Assembly: GCF_030929555.1 (NCBI RefSeq)
Contig: NZ_JAVFVT010000053.1
Location: 1-45,290, forward strand
Origin: Paenibacillus sp. LHD-117
Lineage (GTDB): Bacteria; Bacillota; Bacilli; Paenibacillales; Paenibacillaceae
Reading direction: 5' to 3'
Length of the DNA: 45,290 bases
Notes under the pieces: model-generated
The model's input: only the letters and a program-made list of their open reading frames with translations
What the model was told of the DNA's origin: nothing
The model's database searches: none
Part shown: piece after piece, positions 32,629-41,861 of the stretch
Layout: each line of letters starts with the position of its first letter
How positions within the stretch are numbered: position 1 is the first letter of the stretch
Program-made: the position numbers and the translations under genes

Positions 32629-32888
32629 AGCGTTGAAGAGGAACAGTACTTGCGAATTCAAGGATTAGAGAGCCGGCGGTTGGTGAAAGCCGGACCTTGC
32701 ACGCAAGGAAGCTCGCCTTGGAGCTGCGCGCATTCGCGAGATCGAATAAGCGCCGTATCGTCCGCGTTAAGGACGTCAAGTGAGCGAACGGCATAGCATG
32801 CCTGCCGCTAACTAGGGTGGTACCACGGGAGAATAACCTCTCGTCCCTAGCGTTAATCCGCTGGGGGCGGGAGGTTTTATGTTTTTCT
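32629..32888 (+). promoter_or_regulatory. T-box riboswitch of leuS (leucine specifier CTC)
   Basis: The leader starts with AGCGTTGAAGAGGAACAGTA and continues with the stem I AGAGAGCCGG...GGTGAAAGCCGG section. The specifier loop reads GAAGCTCGCCTTGGAG, with CTC (Leu) at 32712-32714. The antiterminator carries the T-box AGGGTGGTACCACGG (32814-32828), and a GC-rich terminator hairpin (about 32837-32886) ends in TTTTATGTTTTT. Uncharged leucine tRNA binding at the specifier and T-box would stabilise the antiterminator and allow leuS transcription. The specifier agrees with the downstream gene. Confidence 0.93.
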
Positions 32889-32910
32889 GAGACGATTAGG
32901 AGGATGTAAC

Positions 32911-35352
32911 ATGAGTCAAGAGCAGCAACGCCACGGCTATAATCCGCTTGAGATCGAGCCGAAGTGGCAGCAATTCTGGGATGCGAACAAAACGTTCCAG
33001 ACGAAAGAAGAGACGAGCAAACCGAAATTTTACGCGCTGGATATGTTCCCGTATCCTTCGGGCGCGGGTCTGCACGTCGGCCATCCGGAAGGCTACACGG
33101 CTACGGATATCGTATCCCGCTATAAGCGGATGAAAGGATACAACGTTCTCCACCCGATGGGCTGGGACGCGTTCGGCTTGCCGGCGGAGCAGCATGCCCT
33201 CGATACGGGCCAGCATCCTAGGGACATTACGTTCAAAAATATCGACAACTTCCGTCGGCAGATCAAATCGCTTGGTTTCTCTTACGATTGGGACCGCGAA
33301 TTCAGCACGACGGATCCGGATTATTACAAATGGACGCAGTGGATCTTCATCCAGCTGTATAACCGCGGGCTTGCCTATGTAGCCGAAGTTCCTGTCAACT
33401 GGTGTCCGGCGCTCGGGACGGTGCTCGCGAACGAAGAAGTAATCGACGGCAAGAGCGAGCGCGGCGGACATCCGGTCATTCGCAAGCCGATGCGTCAGTG
33501 GATTCTGCGAATTACGGAGTACGCTGAGCGTTTGCTTGAGGATCTGGAGGAGCTGGATTGGTCGGAGAGCATTAAGGATATGCAGCGCAACTGGATCGGC
33601 AAGTCGACCGGCGCGGAAGTGACGTTCGACATCGAAGGGCATGACGCGGCGCTCGTCGTCTTCACGACGCGTCCCGACACGCTGTTCGGCGCGACATATT
33701 GCGTGCTGGCTCCCGAGCACGAGCTGGTTGCCGCGATTACGACGGCGGACCAGAAAGAAGCGGTAGAAGCTTATCAAGAAGCCGCGGCGCGGAAGAGCGA
33801 CTTGGAGCGGACGGATCTTGCGAAAGAAAAGTCGGGCGTATTCACGGGCGCGTTCGCGATTCATCCGGTCAGCGGAGAGAAAACACCGATCTGGATTGCG
33901 GACTACGTGCTTGCGGGCTACGGCACGGGAGCGATTATGGCCGTTCCCGGCCACGATACGCGCGACTGGGAATTCGCGAAGCAATTCGACCTTCCGATCG
34001 TCGAGGTCGTATCCGGCGGCGACGTGGAGAAGGAAGCTTACGCGGGCGACGGTCCGCATGTGAACTCCGGCTTCCTGAACGGCTTGTCCAACGAGGAAGC
34101 GATCGGAGCGATGATCAGCCATTTGACCGAGACGGGCAAAGGCAAAGGAAAGGTAACGTACCGCTTGCGCGACTGGCTGTTCAGCCGCCAGCGCTATTGG
34201 GGCGAGCCGATCCCGATCCTGCATCTCGAGGACGGCACGATGAAGACGGTCCCCGTGGACCAGCTGCCGCTGCTCCTTCCCGACGTAGACGCGATCAAAC
34301 CTTCGGGCACGGGCGAGTCCCCGCTAGCGAACGTGACGGATTGGGTGAACACGGTTGATCCGGAGACGGGCATGAAGGCCCGCCGCGAAACGAACACGAT
34401 GCCGCAATGGGCAGGCAGCTGCTGGTACTACTTGCGGTTCATCGATCCGAAAAACGACAACGAAATTTGTTCGCCGGAGAAACAGAAGGAATGGCTGCCC
34501 GTCGATCTGTACATCGGCGGTGCCGAGCATGCGGTGCTCCATTTGCTGTACGCGCGATTCTGGCACAAGGTGCTGTACGATATCGGGGTTGTCCACACGA
34601 AAGAGCCGTTCCATAAGCTGGTTAACCAAGGCATGATCCTCGGCACCAACAACGAGAAAATGTCCAAATCCCGCGGCAACGTCATCAACCCGGACGATAT
34701 CGTCGGCGAGTTCGGAGCGGATACGCTGCGCATGTACGAGATGTTCATGGGGCCGCTCGAAGCGACGAAACCGTGGAACACGAACGGCGTGGAAGGCACG
34801 TACCGCTTCCTGTCCCGCGTATGGCGTCTGTTCGTGAACGAAGACGGCACGTTAAGCGCCAAGCTGACGGACGGCGGCGATACGAGCGACGCGTTCAAAC
34901 GGACCTGGCATCGTTCGATCAAGAAAGTGACGGACGATTACGAGAATCTCCGTTTCAACACGGTCATCAGCCAGCTGATGATTTTCGTGAACGAAGCCTA
35001 CAAGACGGAGTCGTTGCCGATCGAAGCGATGGCGCAATTCCTTCAGATGTTGTCTCCGATCGCGCCGCATATCGCGGAAGAGCTGTGGGAGCGCATCGGC
35101 CGCTCGGATTCGATCACGTACGCTGCATGGCCGGAGCACGAAGAAGCTTGGACGGTCGATCAAGAGGTAGAGATCGTCGTTCAAGTGAACGGCAAAATCG
35201 CCGACCGCGTATCGATCGCAGCGGATATGAACGAAGCCGATATGGAGACGCTGGCCAAAGAGCTGGAGAAGGTGCAAGAGCTGATTGCGGGCAAGACGGT
35301 AAGGAAGGTCATCGCCGTCAAAGGCAAGCTTGTTAATATCGTAGCGAACTAA
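32911..35352 (+). CDS. leuS: Leucyl-tRNA synthetase
   Basis: 813 residues, normal for bacterial LeuRS. The class I HIGH motif appears as HVGH (55-58) in PYPSGAGLHVGHPEG; the KMSKS loop is NNEKMSKSRGNV (near 580). The CP1 editing domain includes VFTTRPDTLFGATY and GAIMAVPGHDTRD, and the C-terminal anticodon and tRNA-binding regions close with VQVNGKIADRVSI. The site AGGAGGATGTAAC precedes the ATG. Expression is controlled by the T-box just upstream. Confidence 0.98.
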   Translation: MSQEQQRHGYNPLEIEPKWQQFWDANKTFQTKEETSKPKFYALDMFPYPSGAGLHVGHPEGYTATDIVSRYKRMKGYNVLHPMGWDAFGLPAEQHALDTGQHPRDITFKNIDNFRRQIKSLGFSYDWDREFSTTDPDYYKWTQWIFIQLYNRGLAYVAEVPVNWCPALGTVLANEEVIDGKSERGGHPVIRKPMRQWILRITEYAERLLEDLEELDWSESIKDMQRNWIGKSTGAEVTFDIEGHDAALVVFTTRPDTLFGATYCVLAPEHELVAAITTADQKEAVEAYQEAAARKSDLERTDLAKEKSGVFTGAFAIHPVSGEKTPIWIADYVLAGYGTGAIMAVPGHDTRDWEFAKQFDLPIVEVVSGGDVEKEAYAGDGPHVNSGFLNGLSNEEAIGAMISHLTETGKGKGKVTYRLRDWLFSRQRYWGEPIPILHLEDGTMKTVPVDQLPLLLPDVDAIKPSGTGESPLANVTDWVNTVDPETGMKARRETNTMPQWAGSCWYYLRFIDPKNDNEICSPEKQKEWLPVDLYIGGAEHAVLHLLYARFWHKVLYDIGVVHTKEPFHKLVNQGMILGTNNEKMSKSRGNVINPDDIVGEFGADTLRMYEMFMGPLEATKPWNTNGVEGTYRFLSRVWRLFVNEDGTLSAKLTDGGDTSDAFKRTWHRSIKKVTDDYENLRFNTVISQLMIFVNEAYKTESLPIEAMAQFLQMLSPIAPHIAEELWERIGRSDSITYAAWPEHEEAWTVDQEVEIVVQVNGKIADRVSIAADMNEADMETLAKELEKVQELIAGKTVRKVIAVKGKLVNIVAN

Positions 35353-35362
35353 TCGCAAACCC

Positions 35363-35415
35363 GAAGAGGTGAGCGGGCTTTAGCTGAAGAACAGCTATTG
35401 TCCGTTCACCTCTTC
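35363..35415. terminator. Nested hairpin between leuS and comER
   Basis: GAAGAGGTGAGCGG pairs with CCGTTCACCTCTTC around an inner TAGCTG/CAGCTA stem. The right arm lies within the last codons of comER. No T-run follows, so it is only a probable bidirectional terminator. Confidence 0.45.
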
Positions 35416-36234
35416 GCCGTAGAACAAGGTTGTCACCTTGCCCAAGTCTTCTTGATACTTGTCGTGTGTCGTGCGGATGACCTGGTTGAAGATGCCGTCC
35501 GTCTCCCGCTGCAGCAGCTTTAGCGCTTTGGCCGTTATGCCGCCGGGAACGGCGACGCGCTGCTGGATATCCTCCATGGACAGCTGCCCTTCGGTCAACA
35601 GCAGGCCGGTGCCGAGCAGCATGTTGGCCGCGACCTTCTGCGCATCGGCTCGCGGGATGCCCGTCTCCTCGACGGCCGCGTCGACGAATTGCTGCAGCAG
35701 GAAGGCGATGAACGCGGGGCCGCAGCTGGATAAGTCCGATACGATGCGCGTATATTGTTCTTCGATTCGAAGCGGCTCGCTAATATGGGCGAAGAGGGAT
35801 TCGAGTTTTTTCTTATCCCTGTCATCCATACGGCTTCCGTAGATACATAAGGATGCGCCGCTCCATACGAGATTCGTAATGCTGGGAATGACTTTGGCGA
35901 TCTTGCAGCCAAGCTCGCCCTCCAGATGCGAGAGAAGCACCGGGCTCGTAATCGAGACGACGGTCTGGTTCGGCCGTATGACGGATTTAATGTCCTGTAC
36001 GACATGAATGAATTCATGCGGCTTGACGCACAGGAACACGTAATCGGCTCCGCAAGCCGCGTCGGCGTTCGAATATTCGGCTCTCATGCCTGGATACCGG
36101 TCGGCTAGCGCTTGCGCCTTCGCGTGAGTCCGGTTGCTTACGGCGATCTCTGTCGGTCCCAAAGCACCCGATGCGATGAATGATTCGATCAGCAAGCTGC
36201 CCATGGAGCCCGTGCCGATAAATCCAACGTTCAT
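35395..36234 (-). CDS. comER: Pyrroline-5-carboxylate reductase-like protein ComER
   Basis: 279 residues. A Rossmann NADP-binding start (MNVGFIGTGSMGSLLIESFI) is followed by the P5CR-like domain (VFLCVKPHEF, SDLSSCGPAFIAFLLQQFVDA, VAVPGGITAKAL). It departs from housekeeping ProC, and its position divergent from comEA is that of comER in Bacillus subtilis, where it is a non-essential member of the comE locus linked to sporulation control. The catalytic activity on pyrroline-5-carboxylate is not proven. The ATG at 36234 has GGAGGG upstream. Confidence 0.88.
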   Translation of the reverse strand: MNVGFIGTGSMGSLLIESFIASGALGPTEIAVSNRTHAKAQALADRYPGMRAEYSNADAACGADYVFLCVKPHEFIHVVQDIKSVIRPNQTVVSITSPVLLSHLEGELGCKIAKVIPSITNLVWSGASLCIYGSRMDDRDKKKLESLFAHISEPLRIEEQYTRIVSDLSSCGPAFIAFLLQQFVDAAVEETGIPRADAQKVAANMLLGTGLLLTEGQLSMEDIQQRVAVPGGITAKALKLLQRETDGIFNQVIRTTHDKYQEDLGKVTTLFYGEEVNGQ

Positions 36235-36387
36235 GCTAAGCCCTCCTATACCGGCGATTCCGAATGTCGTGCTCTTATATCGTATTCAGGCAGACTTGTT
36301 TGTTATGTCACGATTTACCATGAAGAGCAGAAACAAATGTAGAAAATATCCGAAAGAAATTTTCCGGGTGAAGGGAGAGGTATCGTA

Positions 36388-36909
36388 TTGAGGCGAATTA
36401 TGCGGAATGGAAAATCGCTCGTCGCCGCGGCATGCCTGCTCGGTGCCAGCTTGCTGGCGACGGCTGCGCTGCTCGGCAAATCGTCGCAGGAAGAGCATCG
36501 CTGGATTCCGATGAACGAATCGCTGGAGGCGGTGCTCGCATTGCCGGAAGGAGAGTGGCAAAGCAGGACGGATAACGGTTCGGTGGCCGGTGCGGAGACG
36601 GTCAATAAGCCGGCGGAGGATGGCGCGGGAGAAAGTAGCGATTCCGAAGCCGGCACGGTTGACGGAGATAAGGCCGCAGCGGGCGGAGAGAGCGGATCTG
36701 CGGACGCCGACGGCCTTATCGATATTAACCGGGCAAGCGCGCTGCAGTTGGACGGGCTGAAGGGGATCGGACCCGCGAAGGCTCAGGCGATCGTCGACGA
36801 CCGGGAGGAGAACGGCCCCTTCGCGAGCGTCGAGGAATTGCTCCGAGTCAAGGGCATCGGCGAGAAGCTTCTAGCTTCTATCAAAGAAAGCGTTGTCGCA
36901 TTACCGTAA
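36388..36909 (+). CDS. comEA: Competence DNA-binding protein ComEA
   Basis: 173 residues. An N-terminal membrane anchor (about residues 8-28) precedes an acidic, glycine-rich linker and the C-terminal helix-hairpin-helix DNA-binding domain: DINRASALQLDGLKGIGPAK, then FASVEELLRVKGIGEKLL. It binds incoming double-stranded DNA at the cell surface for uptake through ComEC. The TTG start has GGGAGAGG seven bases upstream. It is somewhat shorter than the Bacillus protein and I see no room for an additional SLBB-like oligomerisation domain in front of the HhH. It is divergent from comER. Confidence 0.92.
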   Translation: MRRIMRNGKSLVAAACLLGASLLATAALLGKSSQEEHRWIPMNESLEAVLALPEGEWQSRTDNGSVAGAETVNKPAEDGAGESSDSEAGTVDGDKAAAGGESGSADADGLIDINRASALQLDGLKGIGPAKAQAIVDDREENGPFASVEELLRVKGIGEKLLASIKESVVALP

Positions 36910-36966
36910 TTGTGAGAGAATGGAAATGAAATCCTGCTTTCAACTCGTTCTAAGGAGGAGTAAGGA

Positions 36967-38277
36967 ATGTCAAAGGAAAACAAGTTTTCGCTTGACACGT
37001 TAGCCGTACACGGGGGACAAGCCATCGACCCGACAACGATGTCCCGCGCGGTACCGATTTACCAAACGACATCATACGGTTTCCGCGATACCGACCATGC
37101 CGCGAATCTATTCTCGCTGCAGGAATTCGGCAACATCTATACGCGAATCATGAACCCGACAACGGACGTATTCGAGAAACGGGTGGCCGAGCTGGAAGGA
37201 GCTCCCGCAGCGCTTGCGGTCGCATCCGGACAAGCAGCCATCACGTATTCCATTCTTAATATCGCGGGAGCGGGCGACGAGATCGTCTCCGCCACCAGCT
37301 TGTACGGCGGTACGTACAACCTGTTCTCGACGACGCTGCCCAAGCTCGGCGTGAACGTCAAGTTCGTGGATCCTTCGGATCCCGAGAATTTCAGGGCGGC
37401 CATTACGGATCGGACCAAAGCCGTATACGCCGAGACGATCGGCAATCCGAGAGGGGACATTATCGACCTGGAAGCGGTGGCCGCGATCGCTCACGAGCAC
37501 GGCATTCCGTTTATCGTCGACAATACGTTCCCTAGCCCTTATCTGTGCAGGCCGATCGAGCACGGCGCCGATATCGTCGTTCATTCCGCGACGAAGTTCA
37601 TCGGCGGTCACGGGACCTCGATCGGAGGCGTCATCGTCGACGGCGGTACGTTCGACTGGAAGGGAAGCGGCAGGTTCCCCGGCTTGACGGAACCGGATCC
37701 AAGCTACCACGGCGTTGTGTATACGGAAGCGGTCGGGCCGATCGCTTATATTATCAAAGCGCGCGTGCAGCTTCTTCGAGACATGGGGGCCGCATTATCT
37801 CCATTTAATTCGTTCCTGCTGCTTCAAGGACTGGAAACGCTGCATTTGCGGATGGAGCGCCACAGCGCGAACGCGCTGGCGGTAGCCCAATTCCTGGAAA
37901 CGCATGAAGCAATCGAATGGGTAAACTATCCGGGCTTGTCCAGCCATCCTTCGTACGACTTGGCGCAGAAGTATTTGCCGAACGGCCAAGGGGCGATTCT
38001 GACCTTCGGAATCAAGGGGGGAACGGAAGCGGGCAAACGAATTATCAATGCCGTCACGCTGTTCTCGCATCTGGCGAATGTCGGCGATTCCAAGTCGCTG
38101 ATTATCCATCCTGCCAGCACGACGCATCAGCAGCTGTCGCAGGAGGAGCAGGCTGAGGCCGGCGTGGCGCCGGGCATGATCCGCTTGTCGATCGGCACGG
38201 AAGGCATCGCCGATATTATAGCCGATCTGAAGCAAGCGATCGAAGCAAGCCAAGCAGTACCAGCGAGCCAGGCCTAA
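36967..38277 (+). CDS. metY: O-acetylhomoserine sulfhydrylase (homocysteine synthase)
   Basis: 436 residues, the length of MetY rather than the shorter cystathionine enzymes. It uses PLP to make homocysteine from O-acetylhomoserine and sulfide. Marks: FSLDTLAVHGGQ, IYTRIMNPTTDVFEKRVAELE, VDNTFPSPYLCRPIEHGADIVVHSATKFIGGHG (split here, Lys in SATKF carries PLP) and STTHQQLSQEEQ. AAGGAGGAGT precedes the ATG. It sits between comEA and comEB, which are adjacent in Bacillus, so the competence locus is split by a methionine gene. Confidence 0.95.
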   Translation: MSKENKFSLDTLAVHGGQAIDPTTMSRAVPIYQTTSYGFRDTDHAANLFSLQEFGNIYTRIMNPTTDVFEKRVAELEGAPAALAVASGQAAITYSILNIAGAGDEIVSATSLYGGTYNLFSTTLPKLGVNVKFVDPSDPENFRAAITDRTKAVYAETIGNPRGDIIDLEAVAAIAHEHGIPFIVDNTFPSPYLCRPIEHGADIVVHSATKFIGGHGTSIGGVIVDGGTFDWKGSGRFPGLTEPDPSYHGVVYTEAVGPIAYIIKARVQLLRDMGAALSPFNSFLLLQGLETLHLRMERHSANALAVAQFLETHEAIEWVNYPGLSSHPSYDLAQKYLPNGQGAILTFGIKGGTEAGKRIINAVTLFSHLANVGDSKSLIIHPASTTHQQLSQEEQAEAGVAPGMIRLSIGTEGIADIIADLKQAIEASQAVPASQA

Positions 38278-38345
38278 CGGGAGAATCCTCAAGTCGATAT
38301 TAGGCATAAGTGAGCCTATAATTCTATGAATCTAGCATTCGATCA

Positions 38346-38354
38346 TGGTATGAT
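38346..38354 (+). promoter_or_regulatory. Possible extended -10 promoter of comEB
   Basis: TGGTATGAT is an extended -10 element without a good -35. It lies between the arms of a CTAGCAT (38332-38338)/ATGCTAG (38353-38359) inverted repeat, which could be an operator. Confidence 0.3.
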
Positions 38355-38409
38355 GCTAGGAAGACAGTGTTAAGAGGATGGAGCAGCTAGAGAAAAGGAG
38401 TCGACCGTC

Positions 38410-38940
38410 ATGAATACATCCGCGCATGAGGCCATCCGCAAGGATTGGGACACCTATTTTATGGATATCGCGTATATGGTTTCGACCCGTTCCCGTTGCC
38501 CGAGAAGGCATGTGGGCGCGGTGCTAGTGCAGGGGAAGAAGCTGCTCGGGACGGCCTACAACGGCGCACCTATGGGAGTGCACGATTGCCTGGAAGCGGG
38601 TTGCATGATCGCCGAGGAGATCGAAGTGAAGCTGATTGACGGTGCCGAGCAGGTGATCAGGAAGCAGCGCTGCATCCGCACGATCCACGCCGAGCAGAAT
38701 CTATTGCTGTTCACGGACCGGGCGAACCGGGAAGGCTCGACGGTTTACGTGACGGATCAGCCATGCTGGACTTGCGCCAACATGCTGGCGAACAGCGGCG
38801 TCGCCGAAGTGGTCTACCATCGCGGTTATCCGAAGGACAGCGATAAAGTGTACGAATTGATGCGGCAGAAGGGAATCCGCTTCCGTCAAGTCGATCCGTA
38901 CGCCGCGCCGGAGCAGGCGCAGATGGAAGTGACGTCGTAG
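38410..38940 (+). CDS. comEB: dCMP deaminase-family protein ComEB
   Basis: 176 residues. The zinc-binding deaminase motifs are IHAEQN (H93, E95) and QPCWTCANML (C119, C122). The N-terminal RSRCPRRHVGAVLVQGKKLLGTAYNG is typical. It converts dCMP to dUMP for thymidylate synthesis, and is carried in the comE locus although not needed for transformation in Bacillus. AAAAGGAG lies 10-11 bases before the ATG. A terminator follows, separating it from comEC. Confidence 0.93.
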   Translation: MNTSAHEAIRKDWDTYFMDIAYMVSTRSRCPRRHVGAVLVQGKKLLGTAYNGAPMGVHDCLEAGCMIAEEIEVKLIDGAEQVIRKQRCIRTIHAEQNLLLFTDRANREGSTVYVTDQPCWTCANMLANSGVAEVVYHRGYPKDSDKVYELMRQKGIRFRQVDPYAAPEQAQMEVTS

Positions 38941-38996
38941 CTTGGGCAGTATGATCCTAACCTTAAGGATTCATTTATGAACTGATAGTGGAGGAG

Positions 38997-39045
38997 GAAC
39001 CTCCAGTCGCGTTCCGTATGGATGCGGCTGGAGGTTCTTTTTTTT
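38997..39045 (+). terminator. Rho-independent terminator between comEB and comEC
   Basis: GAACCTCCAG and CTGGAGGTTC form a 10-bp stem, extended by TCGC/GCGG, and are followed by eight Ts (39038-39045). The comEC ribosome site begins only a few bases later. Confidence 0.9.
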
Positions 39046-39069
39046 GTTGAGCGGGGGAGGCGGTTCGAT

Positions 39070-41700
39070 ATGTTGCGAATGATGAATAAGAGGCCGCTCG
39101 TCTGGTTCGCGGCCTGCTGGGTGTGCGGCAGTGCCGCCGCTGCCGGGCTCGGGCCGCGCGGCGCGTTGCTCGCGGCCGTAGCGGCTGCCTTGCTGGCGGT
39201 TGCCGCGACCGCAAGCAGGCTGGCGACGGGAAGGCTTGCCGCGCTGTGCCTGCTTGCGTTCTGCCTGGCGGCGGGACAGCGTCTCTGGGCAGACGAGCGC
39301 AACGCGACGGAGCTAGGACCGCTGCTTGCCGCCGCCGAGGCGGCCGGGCCGAAAGCCGCGTTTGCCGCGGAGGTTTCCGGCACGATCGCGAGCGCGGTCG
39401 AGGTCGACGGGGATCGCGTAACGTTCCGCATGAAGGTGGATGCCGTCCTTGCGGAAGGAGTGGTTCCGCCGCTGGGTGCCGGCGAGCTGCTGCTCGTGCA
39501 GCTGCGGCTGGCGTCGCAGCCGGAGCAGGCGGTCGCCGCGGCTTGGCAGCGCGGCGACCGGGTCCGCGCCGCGGGCGAGCTGGCGCGCCCCGCGGCAGCC
39601 TCCAATCGCGGCGGCTTCGACTACCGCCGCTACCTTCGCAGCCAGAGCATTCACTGGCTGCTCAAGGTCAAAGGCGCCGCCGCCGTAACGACCGAGCCGG
39701 CGGCGGGATGGAACGCGGCCGCGCTGCTGGGCCGCGTCGACGAGGCGCGCGCGAGTCTGGGCGCGCGCCTCGGCGGACTATACCCGTCCCATCAGTCCGG
39801 GTATATGCAAGGACTTATTCTGGGTCTGCGCGAAGGGCTCGACCCAGAGCAATTCGAGCAGTTCGCGAAGCTCGGCCTTACGCATATTCTTGCCATATCC
39901 GGCTTGCATGTGGCCGTCTTCATGGTGATGCTTGGAAGCCTCCTGAGACTGTGCAGAATGAGCCGTGAGCGCATTTATACGACGCTCATCTGGTCCATCC
40001 CTTTTTATGTGCTGCTGACGGGGGCATCTCCTTCCGTGCTGAGGGCCGGCATCATGGCCATTCTCGGGTTGATCGCGGCCAGGCTCGGCAAGCTGAAGGA
40101 TGGCCTGCACTTGCTTGCGGCGGCCGCGGTCGCGATGCTCGCGTACGATCCGTATTATTTGGACGCGGTCAGCTTCCAGCTTTCATTCGCCGTGACATTC
40201 GGGCTCATCTGCGGCGTGCCTCCGCTTCGGCGGCTCCTGCCTAGACGCAAGGGACTCGGCTGGCTTTACGATCTCGTCGCGGTGACGGTCGCGGCCCAGC
40301 TTGTTTCTTTTCCGCTGACGATCTATTATTTCAACCAGTTCCATTTGTTGTCGCTGCTTGCCAACTTTGTTCTAGTCCCTTTCATTAGTTTTATCGTGAT
40401 GCCGCTCGGGACCGCAGCTCTGCTCCTGTCGACCGTTTGGTACCAAGGGGCGGAATGGCTGGCTGACGTAACGGCTTATTCGAACGATTGGACCTATAAG
40501 GCCGTCGAACGATTGGCGTCGGCCGGTGAATTGCGTCTCGTATGGGCGACTCCGCCGCTCTGGTGGGTAGCCGGCTACTTGATCCTTTTATTTTTGTTTT
40601 TTCGGCGACTGAATCTAGCGCTACCTCATCCGGCGGCTTGCGAGCGATCCAAGCCCGCCGCTGCGATCGCGGACGAACCTACCGCGCCGCTAGATTCTTT
40701 CCCCAACGATCCGCTAATTCCGGGGCTTGCCCCGACTTTCATAAACAAGAGTTTGGCGACCGGCCGCGGAAGTCTGATTATGTGCGCGGCAGCGCTTGCG
40801 GTCCTCGTCTTGTATGCGTACTTCCCCGATCGATTCGACCGTACCGCTGCCGTAAGTTTCCTCGATGTCGGGCAAGGCGATTCTGCCTTAATCCGCACGC
40901 CGTCTGGCAAACATATTTTGATCGACGGAGGCGGTACGTTCACTTATCGCAAGCCGGGCGAAGAATGGCGCGAGCGGCGGGATCCGTTCGAGGTCGGGCG
41001 GAAGGTCGTCGTTCCGCTTCTCATGAAACGCGGCGTGCGTCAAATCGATGTGCTCGTCGTCTCCCATCTGGATGGCGATCATATCCGAGGGCTGAAGGCG
41101 GTTGTCGAATCGATTCCGGTGAAGGCCGTATGGTGGAATGGGACGCTCAAACGTTCGGAGGATGCCGAGGCGTTAATCGAGCTTCTATTAAAAGCCGATA
41201 TTCCTTTATACGCCTTTCATGCGGGGGACACGGCGGCTATCGACGATTTTACGAAGATCGATGTATTATGGCCGGCGAAACCTGCGGGCAAGGGTATCGT
41301 ATTCGAAGAGGAACAGAACGAAGCCAGTCTCGTTTTGATCATGGAAATCTACGGGAGGCGGTTCCTGTTCACGGGAGATATAGGGGCAAGGACGGAAGCG
41401 GCTATTTTGGCCGAAATCGAACGAAGGGACGCGGACGCAGGTTATCTAAGCAGCGATCCTGCCGACATCATGAAGATCGCCCACCACGGCAGCAAGTATT
41501 CGACGAGCCAGGAATGGCTGGATTACTGGTCGCCGCGTGGAACGGTCATTTCGGTCGGCGGGTCTAATACGTACGGACATCCGCATCCCGATGTCGTAGG
41601 CCGCCTCGAGCGGTCGGGCGCATCGATATGGCGAACGGACACGGGCGGGGAAGCGGCGTTCCTCGTCACGAAGAAAATGCTTTATTATTCCGCAAAGTGA
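39070..41700 (+). CDS. comEC: Competence DNA channel ComEC (Rec2)
   Basis: 876 residues. The N-terminal third has two membrane helices and an OB-like DUF4131 domain. The central competence domain contains ILAISGLHVAVFMVMLG and a series of membrane helices (YVLLTGASPSVLRAGIMAIL, LSFAVTFGLICGVPPL) that form the channel. The C-terminal metallo-beta-lactamase-like domain (from about 600) carries VSFLDVGQGDSALIRTPSG, VVSHLDGDHIRGL and KIAHHGSKYS. It moves single-stranded DNA into the cytoplasm and may degrade the other strand. The open frame begins at 39022 inside the terminator; GGGGGAGGCGG before the ATG at 39070 decides the start. The first 1 kb is notably GC-rich and alanine-rich. Confidence 0.93.
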   Translation: MLRMMNKRPLVWFAACWVCGSAAAAGLGPRGALLAAVAAALLAVAATASRLATGRLAALCLLAFCLAAGQRLWADERNATELGPLLAAAEAAGPKAAFAAEVSGTIASAVEVDGDRVTFRMKVDAVLAEGVVPPLGAGELLLVQLRLASQPEQAVAAAWQRGDRVRAAGELARPAAASNRGGFDYRRYLRSQSIHWLLKVKGAAAVTTEPAAGWNAAALLGRVDEARASLGARLGGLYPSHQSGYMQGLILGLREGLDPEQFEQFAKLGLTHILAISGLHVAVFMVMLGSLLRLCRMSRERIYTTLIWSIPFYVLLTGASPSVLRAGIMAILGLIAARLGKLKDGLHLLAAAAVAMLAYDPYYLDAVSFQLSFAVTFGLICGVPPLRRLLPRRKGLGWLYDLVAVTVAAQLVSFPLTIYYFNQFHLLSLLANFVLVPFISFIVMPLGTAALLLSTVWYQGAEWLADVTAYSNDWTYKAVERLASAGELRLVWATPPLWWVAGYLILLFLFFRRLNLALPHPAACERSKPAAAIADEPTAPLDSFPNDPLIPGLAPTFINKSLATGRGSLIMCAAALAVLVLYAYFPDRFDRTAAVSFLDVGQGDSALIRTPSGKHILIDGGGTFTYRKPGEEWRERRDPFEVGRKVVVPLLMKRGVRQIDVLVVSHLDGDHIRGLKAVVESIPVKAVWWNGTLKRSEDAEALIELLLKADIPLYAFHAGDTAAIDDFTKIDVLWPAKPAGKGIVFEEEQNEASLVLIMEIYGRRFLFTGDIGARTEAAILAEIERRDADAGYLSSDPADIMKIAHHGSKYSTSQEWLDYWSPRGTVISVGGSNTYGHPHPDVVGRLERSGASIWRTDTGGEAAFLVTKKMLYYSAK

Positions 41701-41773
41701 ACCCTATACGGATCGGTATGAACATGATATTCTTTAATGTGGGGTTTTCCCATTTATCTACTATTCCTGACGC

Positions 41774-41832
41774 TTCAACAAAAATAATAAATCAAACGTA
41801 AAATATGCAACTTTTATCGCAACCGTTCCGTC
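41774..41832 (+). promoter_or_regulatory. Two candidate ECF-sigma promoters before the sigma gene
   Basis: TTCAAC (41774-41779), 17 bases, CGTA (41797-41800), with an A-rich stretch after AAC; and TGCAAC (41806-41811), 17 bases, CGTC (41829-41832). Both have the AAC...CGT layout of ECF promoters, suggesting autoregulation. The second is closest to the start codon. Confidence 0.35.
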
Positions 41833-41861
41833 AGTAAGGTTGCAAGAGAGGAGGATCCTTC

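Noticed and set aside
32896..34224. 442-codon minus-strand open frame opposite leuS
   Set aside because: Arginine-rich antisense shadow of leuS, whose own frame is certain.
35395..36234. Housekeeping proC
   Set aside because: Its divergent placement next to comEA and departures from ProC motifs favour ComER.
36967..38277. metY as cystathionine gamma-synthase or gamma-lyase
   Set aside because: At 436 residues, with the long insert around GTFDWKGSGRFPGLTEPDP, it fits O-acetylhomoserine sulfhydrylase; the other enzymes are about 380-400 residues.
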